From contig JAFAGM010000059.1 of the NCBI GenBank assembly GCA_023422775.1, positions 89,034 to 153,033 of the forward strand: a DNA stretch of 64,000 bases. Reading direction: 5' to 3'. How positions within the stretch are numbered: the first letter of the stretch is position 1; every line of letters begins with the position of its first letter. This DNA is from Pseudomonadota bacterium. GTDB lineage: Bacteria; Pseudomonadota; Alphaproteobacteria; Rhizobiales; Xanthobacteraceae. A program made the translations under genes and the position numbers. The notes under the pieces were generated by a model that did no database searches, had not been told where the DNA came from, and saw only the letters and a list, made by a program, of their open reading frames with translations. Of the stretch, positions 45,677 through 56,927 are shown one piece after another.

Positions 45677-45938
45677 CTGGCCTTGGACGGCGCGCCGAAA
45701 TGATCCTGATGGAATCGTTTCGTCGTGTGAAAATCACGGTCACAACCTGATCATGAGATTTTCCTATCGCGATCCACCTTTCCTCGTTGTTGCGAGTTGA
45801 CGCCTTGACGACGACCGGCCCGTAGAAAATCTCGCTGGCGTCGTCGAACGAAATGCCGTGTTTGACCAGATTGGCATTGCTCTTGACCTCATCCCACTCG
45901 AAGCCTGCCGCTGCGAGGAGTTCGAAGTCGCCCGCCAT
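45639..45938 (-). CDS. brnT: BrnT-type toxin
   Basis: A 99-residue RelE-like ribonuclease toxin. FEWDEVKSNANLVKHGISFDDA is the family opening, with IRIISARRPRPDEKRAYRD at the end carrying basic catalytic residues. BrnT is an mRNA endonuclease neutralised by BrnA. The toxin gene comes first and overlaps the antitoxin gene by 38 bp, the normal brnTA order. The key His, Arg and Lys residues appear intact. Confidence 0.9.
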   Translation of the reverse strand: MAGDFELLAAAGFEWDEVKSNANLVKHGISFDDASEIFYGPVVVKASTRNNEERWIAIGKSHDQVVTVIFTRRNDSIRIISARRPRPDEKRAYRDATMG

Positions 45939-45952
45939 CCCGAGTCCCCAGG

Positions 45953-45962
45953 TGTATATACA
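45953..45962. promoter_or_regulatory. Possible BrnTA operator/promoter
   Basis: TGTATATACA is a 10-bp perfect palindrome 15 bp upstream of the brnT ATG, with a related TGTATGG just beside it, in an A/T-rich spot. It could be the -10 region covered by the BrnA/BrnT complex. The remaining 165 bp up to dnaG show no gene. Confidence 0.45.
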
Positions 45963-46127
45963 TCTGTATGGTGATTGTCAATCCAGCGTAACCTTAAGCT
46001 GCAATCCGAAGAAATTGCCAACCGCTGTGAATAACCGGGAGAAGCCGGACAAACTTCGTTTTTTCCCGGCTGATGCCTATATCCATGCTCGGTTGGCACA
46101 GGCCTCCGACCCGGTACACCGTCACCC

Positions 46128-48149
46128 ATGCGCTTCACGCCCCAATTCCTCGACGAACTGCGCGCCCGGCTTCCGGCCTCGGAAGTCGTCGGCCGGCGCG
46201 TGAAGCTGAAGAAGGCGGGGCGCGAGTACAAGGGGCTGTCGCCGTTCCAGCAGGAGAAGACGCCGTCCTTTTTCGTCAACGATGAGAAGCAGGCGTGGTT
46301 CGACTTCTCGTCGGGCAAGAACGGCAACATCTTCGACTTCGTCATGGAGACGGAGGGCGTTTCGTTTCCGGAAGCCGTCGAGCGCCTCGCTTCGATGGCC
46401 GGCGTGGCGCTGCCGGCGGCGACGCCGGATGCCGCGCGTCACGAGCAGCGCCGCAAGACGCTCTACGACGTGATGGATCTCGCCGCGAAATTCTTCGCCG
46501 ACACGCTGGCCTCGCGCCATGGTGCCAGGGCGCGCGGCTATCTCGGCGACCGCGCGATCACGCCGGCGACGCAGTTGCAGTTTCGCCTCGGCTATGCGCC
46601 GGGCGAACGCTTTGCGTTGAAGGAGCATCTTGGTGGCCACGGCATTTCCACCGAAGACATGGTGGAGGCGGGGCTTCTGGTTGCCGGCGACGATATCCCC
46701 GTGCCCTACGATCGTTTTCGCGACCGCGTGATGTTTCCGATCACCGACGGGAGGGGCCGCGTCATCGCATTCGGCGGCCGCGCGCTGGAAAAGGACGTTC
46801 CGGCAAAATACCTGAACTCGCCGGAGACGCCGCTGTTTCACAAGGGCGACAACCTCTACAACCTCGCGACCGCGCGTCAGGCGACGCATAACGGCTCGCT
46901 GCTGATCGTGGTCGAGGGCTATGTCGACGTCATCGCCATGGTCACGTCAGGCTTCGGCGGCGCCGTCGCGCCGCTTGGCACCGCCTTGACCGAAAACCAG
47001 TTGGCGTTGCTGTGGAAGATGGCGGACGAGCCGATCCTTTGTTTCGACGGCGACCGCGCTGGACAGAAGGCGGCCTATCGCGCCGCGGATCTGGCGCTGC
47101 CCAATCTCTTGCCGGGCAAGAGCCTGCGCTTTGCATTGCTGCCGGAAGGCCAGGACCCTGACGATCTCGCGCGCTCCGGCGGGCGCGGCGCGATCGAGGA
47201 AGTGGTCGGAGCCGCACGTCCGCTTGCCGACATGATCTGGTCGCGCGAGATCGAGGGCGGCAGCTTTGCCACGCCGGAACGCCGCGCGGCGCTGGAGGCG
47301 CGCATCAACGAACTCAGTAACGGCATCCGCGATGAGGTCGTGCGGCGTTACTATCGCCAGGATCTCGCCGATCGGCTGCAGCGCACCTTTGCGCCTGACG
47401 GAGGCCGTGGCGGTTACGGCAGGGGCAGCTTCGGAGGTGCCGGGGGCCGCGAATCACCCCGCCGTTTTGCGCCGCGAATCGGCTTCAACCCGGGCCAGGC
47501 CGGCCGATTCGCCCCCCGCGGCGGCCGGGGACCGGGGGCGGGGACGGGTTCCGCGATCGCTCCGGGACCCTACCAGGCGGCCAGTCCCCAGCTCGCCACC
47601 AGCCCGATCATGCGCGGCCAGCGCAGCGCGATGTCCCGCCGGGAGGCGCTGATTTTGCAGTCCCTGATTAACCATCCCTGGCTGCTGGACGACCACCTGG
47701 AGCAGGTGGCGGCTCTGGAGCTCGCGCATCCCGAGGCCAACAAGCTCCGAGCCGGCATTATCGCCGCCTTCGCCAACGACCATCACCATTCCCCTGACGT
47801 CGAAGAGCAGGCCGAGAAGATGCGGGCCGATCTCGAAGCGCGCGGATTAGCTGATATTCTTCAAAGGGTTGATCGGGCGATCACGACTTCGGCGGTGTGG
47901 GCGGCCAGGCCCGGCGCAGCCCGGGAGGATGTTCTTGCCACCTGGCAGCAACTGGTTGTCTTGCATCAGAAAACGCACGCCCTACTTAGGGAAAAGAAGG
48001 ATGCCGAACTGGCCCTGGGCGAGGAGCCCTCTGAAGCCAACCTGGCATGGCTGAAGGATGTCAGCGCCAGGCTGGTCTCGCTCGATGGAACCGAAGCCCT
48101 GATCGAGGGTTTTGGCGAATTGTCGGGCCGGTTCCGCAAAAGCGTCTGA
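46128..48149 (+). CDS. dnaG: DNA primase
   Basis: A 673-residue primase that makes RNA primers at the fork. An N-terminal zinc-type domain (about 1-100), then the TOPRIM catalytic core with LLIVVEGYVDVIAM and ILCFDGDRAGQKAAY, then a Gly/Arg-rich linker and a C-terminal helicase-binding domain. The zinc-site positions CPFH and CxxC of usual DnaG are replaced by SPFQ and DFSSG, so zinc is probably lost. It precedes rpoD by 314 bp, the remnant of the dnaG-rpoD arrangement. Confidence 0.95.
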   Translation: MRFTPQFLDELRARLPASEVVGRRVKLKKAGREYKGLSPFQQEKTPSFFVNDEKQAWFDFSSGKNGNIFDFVMETEGVSFPEAVERLASMAGVALPAATPDAARHEQRRKTLYDVMDLAAKFFADTLASRHGARARGYLGDRAITPATQLQFRLGYAPGERFALKEHLGGHGISTEDMVEAGLLVAGDDIPVPYDRFRDRVMFPITDGRGRVIAFGGRALEKDVPAKYLNSPETPLFHKGDNLYNLATARQATHNGSLLIVVEGYVDVIAMVTSGFGGAVAPLGTALTENQLALLWKMADEPILCFDGDRAGQKAAYRAADLALPNLLPGKSLRFALLPEGQDPDDLARSGGRGAIEEVVGAARPLADMIWSREIEGGSFATPERRAALEARINELSNGIRDEVVRRYYRQDLADRLQRTFAPDGGRGGYGRGSFGGAGGRESPRRFAPRIGFNPGQAGRFAPRGGRGPGAGTGSAIAPGPYQAASPQLATSPIMRGQRSAMSRREALILQSLINHPWLLDDHLEQVAALELAHPEANKLRAGIIAAFANDHHHSPDVEEQAEKMRADLEARGLADILQRVDRAITTSAVWAARPGAAREDVLATWQQLVVLHQKTHALLREKKDAELALGEEPSEANLAWLKDVSARLVSLDGTEALIEGFGELSGRFRKSV

Positions 48150-48463
48150 TAAGAATGATGCGGACGGCGGCGGCCGTGCCCGTTAAAAGACTCGCCAAAT
48201 CCATGGTTTGGCTGCAAAAACAAGGTTAAGCGAAGCTTAGGGGCCTTAGGGCTACGTTAGACAGAACCGGCGAATGGAAGGCAGGGGTGGCGACAGTCTG
48301 CGCCGCCCTTTGCGCGTCGTGAGCATGATCGAAAGGATCACGCTCGAACCAGGAGACAAGGCGATGCGGCTTTTCCTGAAAAGCTGTATCGCGAGACATC
48401 AGTATCAGGCGCGAGGAATGCGACTACGCATCCTCGCACGGGCGCGTTTCGGGAGCTTCATGA
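48150..48463. other. dnaG-rpoD intergenic region
   Basis: 314 bp with no supported gene. It should carry the rpoD promoter; the region is rich in purines near 48330-48360 (GAGCATGATCGAAAGGATCACGC contains a short GATC dyad). No clear sigma-70 or sigma-32 boxes could be chosen by eye. Confidence 0.35.
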
Positions 48464-50572
<2,109 letters not shown>

Positions 50573-50580
50573 TCTCTCGT

Positions 50581-50690
50581 GTCCCGGACGCGGTGCGGCG
50601 TGTAGCGCTGTACCACAGAGCCGGGACCTGCCCACTGCCGGTGGACCCCGGCTCAGCAGCGCACCGCTTCGCGCTGCGCAGCGTCCAGGG
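50581..50690. repeat. Palindromic intergenic repeat, family E copy 2
   Basis: Same layout as 44508-44631, between the rpoD stop and its terminator, so it is transcribed in the rpoD 3' end. Confidence 0.78.
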
Positions 50691-50718
50691 AACGCAAGCG
50701 ACGAGATCGAAACAACAG

Positions 50719-50744
50719 CGGCGGGCGAAAGCCCGCCGTTTTTT
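50719..50744 (+). terminator. Intrinsic terminator of rpoD
   Basis: CGGCGGGC, GAAA tetraloop, GCCCGCCG, then TTTTTT. Confidence 0.92.
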
Positions 50745-50850
50745 ATTGGATGCATCCGCGACGGCAGGGTCGCCGAGCGGTGGGTGGAGGTCGATTTTTC
50801 TTCACTGGAGAAGCAGGTCAGGGGCTGAGGAGGTCTCCAGACTCTCGCGC

Positions 50851-50928
50851 CGTCATTGCGAGCGAAGCGAAGCAATCCATAGCGCCACAAGCGGAAGAAT
50901 GGATTGCTTCGCTTCGCTCGCAATGACG
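50851..50928. repeat. Palindromic intergenic repeat, family A copy 5
   Basis: Arms CGTCATTGCGAGCGAAGCG and CGCTTCGCTCGCAATGACG; near-perfect dyad with a 20-bp centre. Confidence 0.9.
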
Positions 50929-50944
50929 CGGATAGAGCTGTGCC

Positions 50945-51181
50945 CTACTTCTTCTTCGCGCCGACCCGGCTGATGCTCTTGATCTCAAGCGGCGGCCGGC
51001 CGGATTTCTCGGCGATCTCGCGATCCTGTTCGCGGATGAACGCACGCGCCGGCTCGTCGCCGTCGAGTCCTCCGAGAAGCTCTGCCGGCACGCGGCGGTT
51101 GGAGCGCTGGCTGTCATCTTCATAGACGACGTTGAAGAAGGCGAATTCGCCTTTGGGGTTGGTTCCGGGTTTTTTCGCCAT
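50945..51181 (-). CDS. Conserved hypothetical protein (78 aa)
   Basis: A 78-residue basic soluble protein: MAKKPGTNPKGEFAFFNVVY, then RSNRRVPAELLGGLDGDEPA and a Lys-rich end. The segment VPAELLGGLDGDEPARAFI recurs, as I recall, in unnamed Bradyrhizobium proteins. ATG 51181 chosen; the frame continues upstream but not with family-like sequence. Function unknown. Confidence 0.65.
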   Translation of the reverse strand: MAKKPGTNPKGEFAFFNVVYEDDSQRSNRRVPAELLGGLDGDEPARAFIREQDREIAEKSGRPPLEIKSISRVGAKKK

Positions 51182-51212
51182 GCGCGGCTTGTCCTCGATA
51201 GCGCCGCCGCTG

Positions 51213-51368
51213 TCAAAACAAATCGCGCGTGATGTGCGCCGGTCTGCCCTGCGCGATCCGGTGGCGCAAGGCCCTTGCAAACCGTCGGCCGGCTGCGTGG
51301 TTTCCCGCCAGCGCGATGATCGCCATTCCCATTCCGACTTTGAAACTACGGGACCTGGTCATGGCCAT
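51213..51368 (-). CDS. Possible small basic protein (51 aa)
   Basis: ATG 51368 follows AGAGGACG and opens 51 codons with a short hydrophobic stretch (VGMGMAIIALAG) and a very basic end (NHAAGRRFARALRHRIAQG). A second ATG is two codons later. The 357-bp gap between its neighbours is otherwise unexplained. Candidate only. Confidence 0.4.
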   Translation of the reverse strand: MAMTRSRSFKVGMGMAIIALAGNHAAGRRFARALRHRIAQGRPAHITRDLF

Positions 51369-51538
51369 CGTCCTCTGAATAAGTCGAAGCGCGATACTCT
51401 GACATCTTTCGCCAGCAAAGCGCACGGCGATTTAGCAAGCCTGCCCAGCTTCTCTCTGCAAGTGCAATGCGCTGCGGGCGTGTTAGCGTTTCCCCGCCCA
51501 ATCCGAATGAGGCATCAAGAAGAACAAAGGAAACGCAC

Positions 51539-52744
51539 ATGAAATGGCATGCACTTGCGATCGCGTCAGTCCTGGTGGTCGCAACTCAGGCATCGGCGGC
51601 CGAGAAGAAATACGGTCCCGGCGCCAGCGACACCGAGATCAAGCTTGGCCAGACCTCGCCGTTCTCCGGCCCCGCGTCGGCCTACAGCGTGATCGCCAAG
51701 ACGCAGGCCGCCTATTTCAGGATGATCAACGAGCAGGGCGGCGTCAATGGACGCAAGATCAATTTGATCACGCTCGACGATGCCTACAGCCCGCCGAAGA
51801 CGGTTGAGCAGACCCGCAAGCTGGTCGAGCAGGAAGAGGTCGCCGTGATCCTCAACCCGCTCGGCACGCCGACGGGGCTGGCGGTTCGCAAATATCTCAA
51901 CGACAAGAAAGTGCCCCAGCTCTTCGTCGGTGCCGGTGCAACGCTGTGGGGAGACCATGCACACTTTCCGTGGACGATCGGCTTCCAGCCGTCGTACCAG
52001 GCCGAGACCGCGGTCTACGCCAAGTATGTGCTGAAGAACAAGCCGGACGCCAAGATCGCCCTGTTCTATCAGAACGACGACGCCGGCAAGGATTACGGCA
52101 ACGGCTTCAAGAAAGGGCTGGGACCGGAGAACACGGCCAAGCTGGTTGTCGCGGAAGCAACCTACGAATCGACCGATCCGACGATCGACAGCCAGATCGT
52201 GAAGCTGAAAGCCTCCGGTGCCAACGTGCTGTTCATGCATGCGATCCCGAAGCAGGCCGCGCAGGCGATCCGCAAGGTCGGCGAGATCGGCTGGAAGCCG
52301 GACATGTTCTTCCTCGCGGCGACGTCGACCTCGGTTTCCTCGGTGCTGCAGCCCGCCGGCTTCGATCACTCGAAGGGCATCATCTCGTCCTACTCGTTCA
52401 AGGATCCCAACGATCCGCAGTGGAAGGACGACAAGGACGTGCAGGCCTGGCACGATTTCATGAAGAAGTATTTTCCCGACGGCAACCGCCAGGACCAGCT
52501 CATCGTCTACGGCTATGTCGTGGCCGCGGCCACCGTACAGGTGTTCAAGCAGTGCGGCGATGATCTCACCCACGAGAACATCATGAAGCAGGCGGCCAGC
52601 CTCGACGTCACGCTGCCCCTGATGCTGCCCGGCATCAAGCTGAAGACGTCGCCGACCGACTACTACCCGATCGAATCCATGCGGCTGCAGAAGTTCAACG
52701 GCGAAATATGGGAGCTGTTCGGCGACACCATCGGAAACGATTGA
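51539..52744 (+). CDS. Branched-chain amino-acid-type ABC binding protein
   Basis: A 401-residue Periplasmic_binding_6 (LivK-like) protein with a signal peptide cut near ASA-AEKKYGPGASDTEIKLGQ. It has the family blocks QTSPFSGPASAYSVIAKTQA, INLITLDDAYSPPKTVEQTR and ALFYQNDDAGKDYGNGFKKG. ATG 51539 follows AAAGGAAACGC. No livHMGF transporter genes are adjacent, so it is an orphan binder, as is common in Bradyrhizobium. Ligand may be an aromatic or amino compound. Confidence 0.9.
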   Translation: MKWHALAIASVLVVATQASAAEKKYGPGASDTEIKLGQTSPFSGPASAYSVIAKTQAAYFRMINEQGGVNGRKINLITLDDAYSPPKTVEQTRKLVEQEEVAVILNPLGTPTGLAVRKYLNDKKVPQLFVGAGATLWGDHAHFPWTIGFQPSYQAETAVYAKYVLKNKPDAKIALFYQNDDAGKDYGNGFKKGLGPENTAKLVVAEATYESTDPTIDSQIVKLKASGANVLFMHAIPKQAAQAIRKVGEIGWKPDMFFLAATSTSVSSVLQPAGFDHSKGIISSYSFKDPNDPQWKDDKDVQAWHDFMKKYFPDGNRQDQLIVYGYVVAAATVQVFKQCGDDLTHENIMKQAASLDVTLPLMLPGIKLKTSPTDYYPIESMRLQKFNGEIWELFGDTIGND

Positions 52745-52750
52745 AGGGTG

Positions 52751-52778
52751 TCGGGCGCTCGCAATGGTGAGCGCCCGA
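52751..52778. terminator. Bidirectional terminator between convergent genes
   Basis: TCGGGCGCTC with GAGCGCCCGA, 8-nt loop, in the 40 bp between the binding protein and the OmpA gene. Confidence 0.7.
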
Positions 52779-52784
52779 TAGCCT

Positions 52785-53729
52785 TTACGGCGCCACCAGC
52801 TCCACCCGCCGGTTCAGCGCACGGCCCGCATCGGTCGTGTTGGGGCCGACCGGCGCCAGCAGACCGACACCGGCGGTGCGCAGCCGCGGCGCGCTGACGC
52901 CGTAATTCTTCACGAGTTCGGCGGCGATCGCTTCGGCGCGGCGTCGCGACAGGTCGAGATTGTAGGCGTAGGGGCCCTGGTTGTCGGTATGGCCGACGAT
53001 GTAGACGTTGAGCGAGACCTGGGCGGCCAGCAGCTTCGCGATCTGCTCGAGGGTGGGGCGGCTTTCCGGCTTCACCTCGGTCTTGTCGGTGTCGAAATAG
53101 ATTCCGTAGAGCGCGATGCGGCCGGTCTCGCGGAGGCCCTTTGCCATCACGGCCGCATCGACCATCTTGTTTTCCATCGCGGCGACTTCGGCGACGACGA
53201 GTTGCGTATAGATATCGCGGTTGTTCTCGCTGACGATGATGCTGGCATAAGTCTCGCGCCCGCCATTGACCTTGCGTCCGGCGAAATAGCGGTAGTTGAA
53301 GCCGTCGACCCACATCTGCGGCATCGGCAGCGCGTCGATCGCTTCCGCGAACGGAATGCCGCCGCAGGCGTCGGTGTCGCAGGCGAGCAGCGTCTCGAAG
53401 CCGGCCTTCGCCAGCTGGGCCTCGAAATTGCGCGACACTTCCAGGATCGATGGGCCGGGATTGCTGCGATAGGCAATGCGCGTGATGCGCCCCTCCAGCC
53501 GCCGCGCATCGGTCGGCTGGCCATCCTTGAAGACGGCCCCTTGCATCCGCGCCGCGTCAAAATCCTTCACCTGGTAGCCCGTGATGCTGCTGCCGGCGAA
53601 GCGGCCGATACCGGGATAATCCTTCCCGCCCGCGACATCGCGTGTTTGTGCGCCGGCGTTCGTCATCGCGCCGAGCGACATGGCGAGCAGCAGCAGGATC
53701 GGCCTGAACAGGCTGTGTGGTGCGGTCAT
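52785..53729 (-). CDS. OmpA family protein with DUF4892-like N-terminus
   Basis: A 314-residue exported protein. The signal peptide (LFRPILLLLAMSLGAMTNAGA) is followed by an N-terminal domain (RDVAGGKDYPGIGRFAGSSI to ETYASIIVSENN) and a C-terminal OmpA peptidoglycan-binding domain with YFDTDKTEVKPES and YIVGHTDNQGPYAYNLDLSR. It likely links envelope to peptidoglycan. Two cysteines (ACDTDACGG) may form a disulfide. Confidence 0.87.
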   Translation of the reverse strand: MTAPHSLFRPILLLLAMSLGAMTNAGAQTRDVAGGKDYPGIGRFAGSSITGYQVKDFDAARMQGAVFKDGQPTDARRLEGRITRIAYRSNPGPSILEVSRNFEAQLAKAGFETLLACDTDACGGIPFAEAIDALPMPQMWVDGFNYRYFAGRKVNGGRETYASIIVSENNRDIYTQLVVAEVAAMENKMVDAAVMAKGLRETGRIALYGIYFDTDKTEVKPESRPTLEQIAKLLAAQVSLNVYIVGHTDNQGPYAYNLDLSRRRAEAIAAELVKNYGVSAPRLRTAGVGLLAPVGPNTTDAGRALNRRVELVAP

Positions 53730-53962
53730 GGGAAATCCATTCTTTTTCGGGGAACGATCGAAGGGGAGGGAACGAATTGCAGCTCGGATAAAGGTCGCGG
53801 GCAGAGGTCAACCGGTTCAAATTAGTCGCAATCATGGCGGTTTTCGAGAGGGCCAGGGGCGGGCGGTTCCTCCCGGTGCACTCTGCCGCCCTCGAAGCGC
53901 AGCCGGGGACGTGCTAGAAATCCATGTTTGTTTGCAACGCTCTCTCAGGAATGGTCTTTCCC

Positions 53963-54757
53963 ATGCTCCGCTTCGCATTTGCCCTCGGCGCCTCCGTCGC
54001 GACGTTCGCATGTTTGAGCTCGCAGGCTGACGCTGCCCAATGCGGCAGTTCGGCCGGCGGCTATGCCGCCTGGAAGCAGGAGTTCGCCGGCGAGGCGCGC
54101 GCCAAGGGCATCAGCGCCTCGACCATCCAGGCCCTGATGGCGACGAACTACGCGCAGGCGACCATCAATGCCGATCGCGGCCAGCGCAGCTTCAGTCTTT
54201 CGCTCGACCAGTTCCTCGCCAAGCGGGGCGCGTCGACCATCGTTGCGCGCGGGCGCTCGCTGAAGGCGTCGCAAGCCGCGCTGTTCTCCTCGATCCAGCA
54301 GCGCTACGGCGTGCCGCCGGGGCCGCTGCTGGCCATCTGGGGAATGGAGACGGGCTTCGGCAGCCAGCGCGGCAACCAGAACATGCTCGCCTCGATCGCG
54401 ACGCTGGCCTACGACTGCCGGCGGTCGGCCTATTTCACCGAGCATCTTTACGCGGCCCTGCAACTGATCGACCGCGGCGTGCTTTCGCCGTCGCAGCGTG
54501 GCTCCATGCATGGCGAGGTCGGCCAGACGCAGTTCATGCCCAAGGCGATCCTCGCCTACGGCACCGGTAACCTGGAAAACTCCGCCAACGCGCTGACCTC
54601 GACTGCGGCTTTCTTGAAGGCGCATGGTTGGCGCGCGGGGGCAGGCTACCAGCCGGGCGAGCCGAACTTCGCGGCCATCCAGGCCTGGAATGCCGCCGGC
54701 GTCTATCAGAAAGCGATCGCGCTGATGGGCCGCCGGATCGACGGCGGCGGCGAGTAG
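53963..54757 (+). CDS. MltB-type lytic murein transglycosylase, copy 1
   Basis: A 264-residue exported enzyme (signal peptide MLRFAFALGASVATFACLSS, cut near ADA-AQCG) of the SLT_2/GH103 family. The catalytic Glu lies in IWGMETGFGSQRG and the fold motif is GEVGQTQFMPKAIL. It cleaves murein to 1,6-anhydro ends. ATG 53951 is an alternate start. A related copy follows 179 bp downstream, so a tandem duplication is likely. Confidence 0.88.
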   Translation: MLRFAFALGASVATFACLSSQADAAQCGSSAGGYAAWKQEFAGEARAKGISASTIQALMATNYAQATINADRGQRSFSLSLDQFLAKRGASTIVARGRSLKASQAALFSSIQQRYGVPPGPLLAIWGMETGFGSQRGNQNMLASIATLAYDCRRSAYFTEHLYAALQLIDRGVLSPSQRGSMHGEVGQTQFMPKAILAYGTGNLENSANALTSTAAFLKAHGWRAGAGYQPGEPNFAAIQAWNAAGVYQKAIALMGRRIDGGGE

Positions 54758-54783
54758 GGGGCGCGCCGACCCGGCTCCCTCCA

Positions 54784-54866
54784 CGTCATGCCCGGGCTCG
54801 TCCCGGGCATCCACGTCTTCGCGTGGACCAAAGACGTGGATGGCCGGGACAAGCCCGGCCATGACG
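54784..54866. repeat. Palindromic intergenic repeat, family B copy 2
   Basis: CGTCATGCCCGGGCTCG and its complement ending CCATGACG, inner ATCCACGTCTT and AAGACGTGGAT. Between the two transglycosylase genes. Confidence 0.85.
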
Positions 54867-54936
54867 AGACAATAAGCACCTGCCCCGCCTAACTTTCCCA
54901 TGGCATAACCGAATCGAGCACTCACAAGGGATTCGC

Positions 54937-55743
54937 ATGCGCATCTTTCGTTGGGCCGTTTTCCTCGGCGCCGTCGTCTTCTCCACCCCCACTTGGGCCG
55001 CCCGCTGCGGCGGCGACTTCAACACCTTCGTGGCGGCGATGTCGCAGGAGGCGGCGGCGGCCGGGATCTCGCAAGGCGTAATCAGCCAGGCGCTGTCGGG
55101 CGTGACGCAGGATCCCGCGGTGCTCGCCTTCGACCGGCGCCAGCGCGGTACCTTCAACAAGTCGTTCGAGCAGTATGTCTCGACCCGCGTCGGTCCCGGG
55201 CGGATCAACATGGGACGGCAGATGCTGCAGCGGCACGGTTCGCTGCTGTCGCGCATCGAGCAGAAGTTCGGCGTGCCGCCGGAAGTCGTGGTCGCGATCT
55301 GGGGCCTGGAAAGCGACTTCGGCAAGGGCGACATCGGCAAGATGCCGGTCATCCGCACGCTCGCCACCATGGCGCATGACTGCCGGCGCACCGAACTGTT
55401 CCAGGGCGAACTGCTGGCGGCGCTGAAGATCGTGCAGCGCGGCGATCTGCCGTTGCGCGATCTGATCGGCGCGTTTGCCGGCGAGATCGGCCAGACGCAA
55501 TTCCTGCCGTCGTCCTACATCAAGTACGGCGTCGATTTCGACGGCAACGGCCACGTCGATCTCCGCCACAGCGTGCCTGACGTACTCGCCTCCACCGCGA
55601 ACCTCCTGCACATGGCCGGCTTCAAGGGCGGCGCGCCCTATGGCGAGGGCACGCCGAATTTCGAGGCAATGCGCGAGTGGAACCGCGCCACGATCTACCG
55701 CAAGACCATCGGGTACTTTGCGGACAAGCTGGCGGGGCGGTAA
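54937..55743 (+). CDS. MltB-type lytic murein transglycosylase, copy 2
   Basis: A 268-residue exported GH103 enzyme with signal peptide (WAVFLGAVVFSTPTWA). The catalytic Glu is in IWGLESDFGKGDIGKMPV, and GEIGQTQFLPSSYIKYGVDF is the fold motif. It is about one-third identical to copy 1 by eye. Both have a Cys near the mature start (RCGG, QCGS) and one later (DCRR), which may pair. Two differing enzymes in tandem suggest divided roles in cell-wall turnover. Confidence 0.92.
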   Translation: MRIFRWAVFLGAVVFSTPTWAARCGGDFNTFVAAMSQEAAAAGISQGVISQALSGVTQDPAVLAFDRRQRGTFNKSFEQYVSTRVGPGRINMGRQMLQRHGSLLSRIEQKFGVPPEVVVAIWGLESDFGKGDIGKMPVIRTLATMAHDCRRTELFQGELLAALKIVQRGDLPLRDLIGAFAGEIGQTQFLPSSYIKYGVDFDGNGHVDLRHSVPDVLASTANLLHMAGFKGGAPYGEGTPNFEAMREWNRATIYRKTIGYFADKLAGR

Positions 55744-55761
55744 CGCTCGCGACAATCACCG

Positions 55762-55903
55762 CGTCGCCCCGGCCCTGAGCCGGGACCCATACGCCGCGGC
55801 CTCCCGGTTTGGCGCAGGCGTCAGATACCTTCTGTAACCAACAACCACCGCGGGGTATGGGTCCCGGCGCCTGATGCGCAATTGCGCAATAGGCCGGGAC
55901 CAC
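55762..55903. repeat. Palindromic intergenic repeat, family C copy 2
   Basis: Shares GGGACCCATACGCCGCGGCC and GTATGGGTCCCGG with 2171-2289, and includes GCGCAATTGCGC as in family D. Between a convergent gene pair. Confidence 0.78.
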
Positions 55904-55931
55904 GGCTGACAGGTCACGCGTCACCTCAAAC

Positions 55932-56774
55932 TCACTTCCCCTTCTCCGCCGTCTTCCCGATCCGCTTCGCCAGCACCGCCCAGTACGTCGCCGGCCGAAA
56001 CCGCTGCAGCAGATCCATGAAGCGCGCGTCGTTGCCGATCAGGATGCGCTGCTGGTTCTTCTCGATGCCGGTGATGATGCGTTGGGCGGCGGCCGGCGGC
56101 GTGGTCCTGGCGATCGCATCGAAGCGGTCGATCGATTCCGCGCGGCGTGCATTGTCGGTGACGCCGGTGCCGGTGCGGGAATTGCGCACGATGTCGGTCA
56201 GCACGCCGCCGGGATGCACCACCGACAATTTCACCGGGCTGTTCGCCATCGCAAGCTCATGCCGCAGGCTTTCGGAGAAACCGCGCACCGCGAATTTCGC
56301 GGCGCAATAGGCGGTCTGGCCGGGCGGGGCGACGATGCCGAAGATCGAGGAGAGGTTGACGATATGCGCCTCGCGCTGCTGCGAAAGATGCGGCAGGAAG
56401 GCGCGCGTGCCGTGGACCACGCCCCAGAAATTGATGTTGATCAGCCACTCCATCTGCGCCTGGTCGACCTCGTTGAAGCCGCCGAGAAGGGCGACGCCGG
56501 CATTGTTGATGACGATGTTCAGCCCGGGATGGGCGGCGATGGCAGCCTTCGCAAAATCCTCGATCTGTGCGGGCTCGCCGACGTCGACGCGGTGGGTGCT
56601 GACCTTCCGCTTCGAGCCCCTGCCGATCTCGGCGGCGACCTCGAGCAGCCCGGCATCGTCGCGATCGGCGAGCGCGAGATCGCAGCCACGCGCGGCCAGC
56701 TCCAGCGCCAGGGCGCGGCCGATGCCGCTGGCGGCGCCGGTCACGGCGGCCGCACTTCCGGATATCGCAGTCAT
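55932..56774 (-). CDS. Short-chain dehydrogenase/reductase
   Basis: A 280-residue classical SDR. NAD(P) site TGAASGIGRALALELA, NNAGV after strand 4, catalytic Ser in VNLSSIFG and YCAAK. ATG 56774 chosen (MTAISGSAAAVTG); upstream sequence is not family-like. The C-terminus LLQRFRPATYWAVLAKRIGK is a recurrent tail in a subgroup of alphaproteobacterial SDRs. Substrate unknown; cytosolic. Confidence 0.9.
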   Translation of the reverse strand: MTAISGSAAAVTGAASGIGRALALELAARGCDLALADRDDAGLLEVAAEIGRGSKRKVSTHRVDVGEPAQIEDFAKAAIAAHPGLNIVINNAGVALLGGFNEVDQAQMEWLININFWGVVHGTRAFLPHLSQQREAHIVNLSSIFGIVAPPGQTAYCAAKFAVRGFSESLRHELAMANSPVKLSVVHPGGVLTDIVRNSRTGTGVTDNARRAESIDRFDAIARTTPPAAAQRIITGIEKNQQRILIGNDARFMDLLQRFRPATYWAVLAKRIGKTAEKGK

Positions 56775-56927
56775 GGGTCGGCTCCAGATCTTGAGGGGAT
56801 GTCGAAAGGAATGGCGGGCGGATTCCCGGACTTTTGCAAAATGGAACCGAACCATAAAGCGGTTTCAGTGCTTAACGTACATTGCCTCGGCAGCAAAAGG
56901 ACAACCGCGAACCAACCGGGAGGCTAC

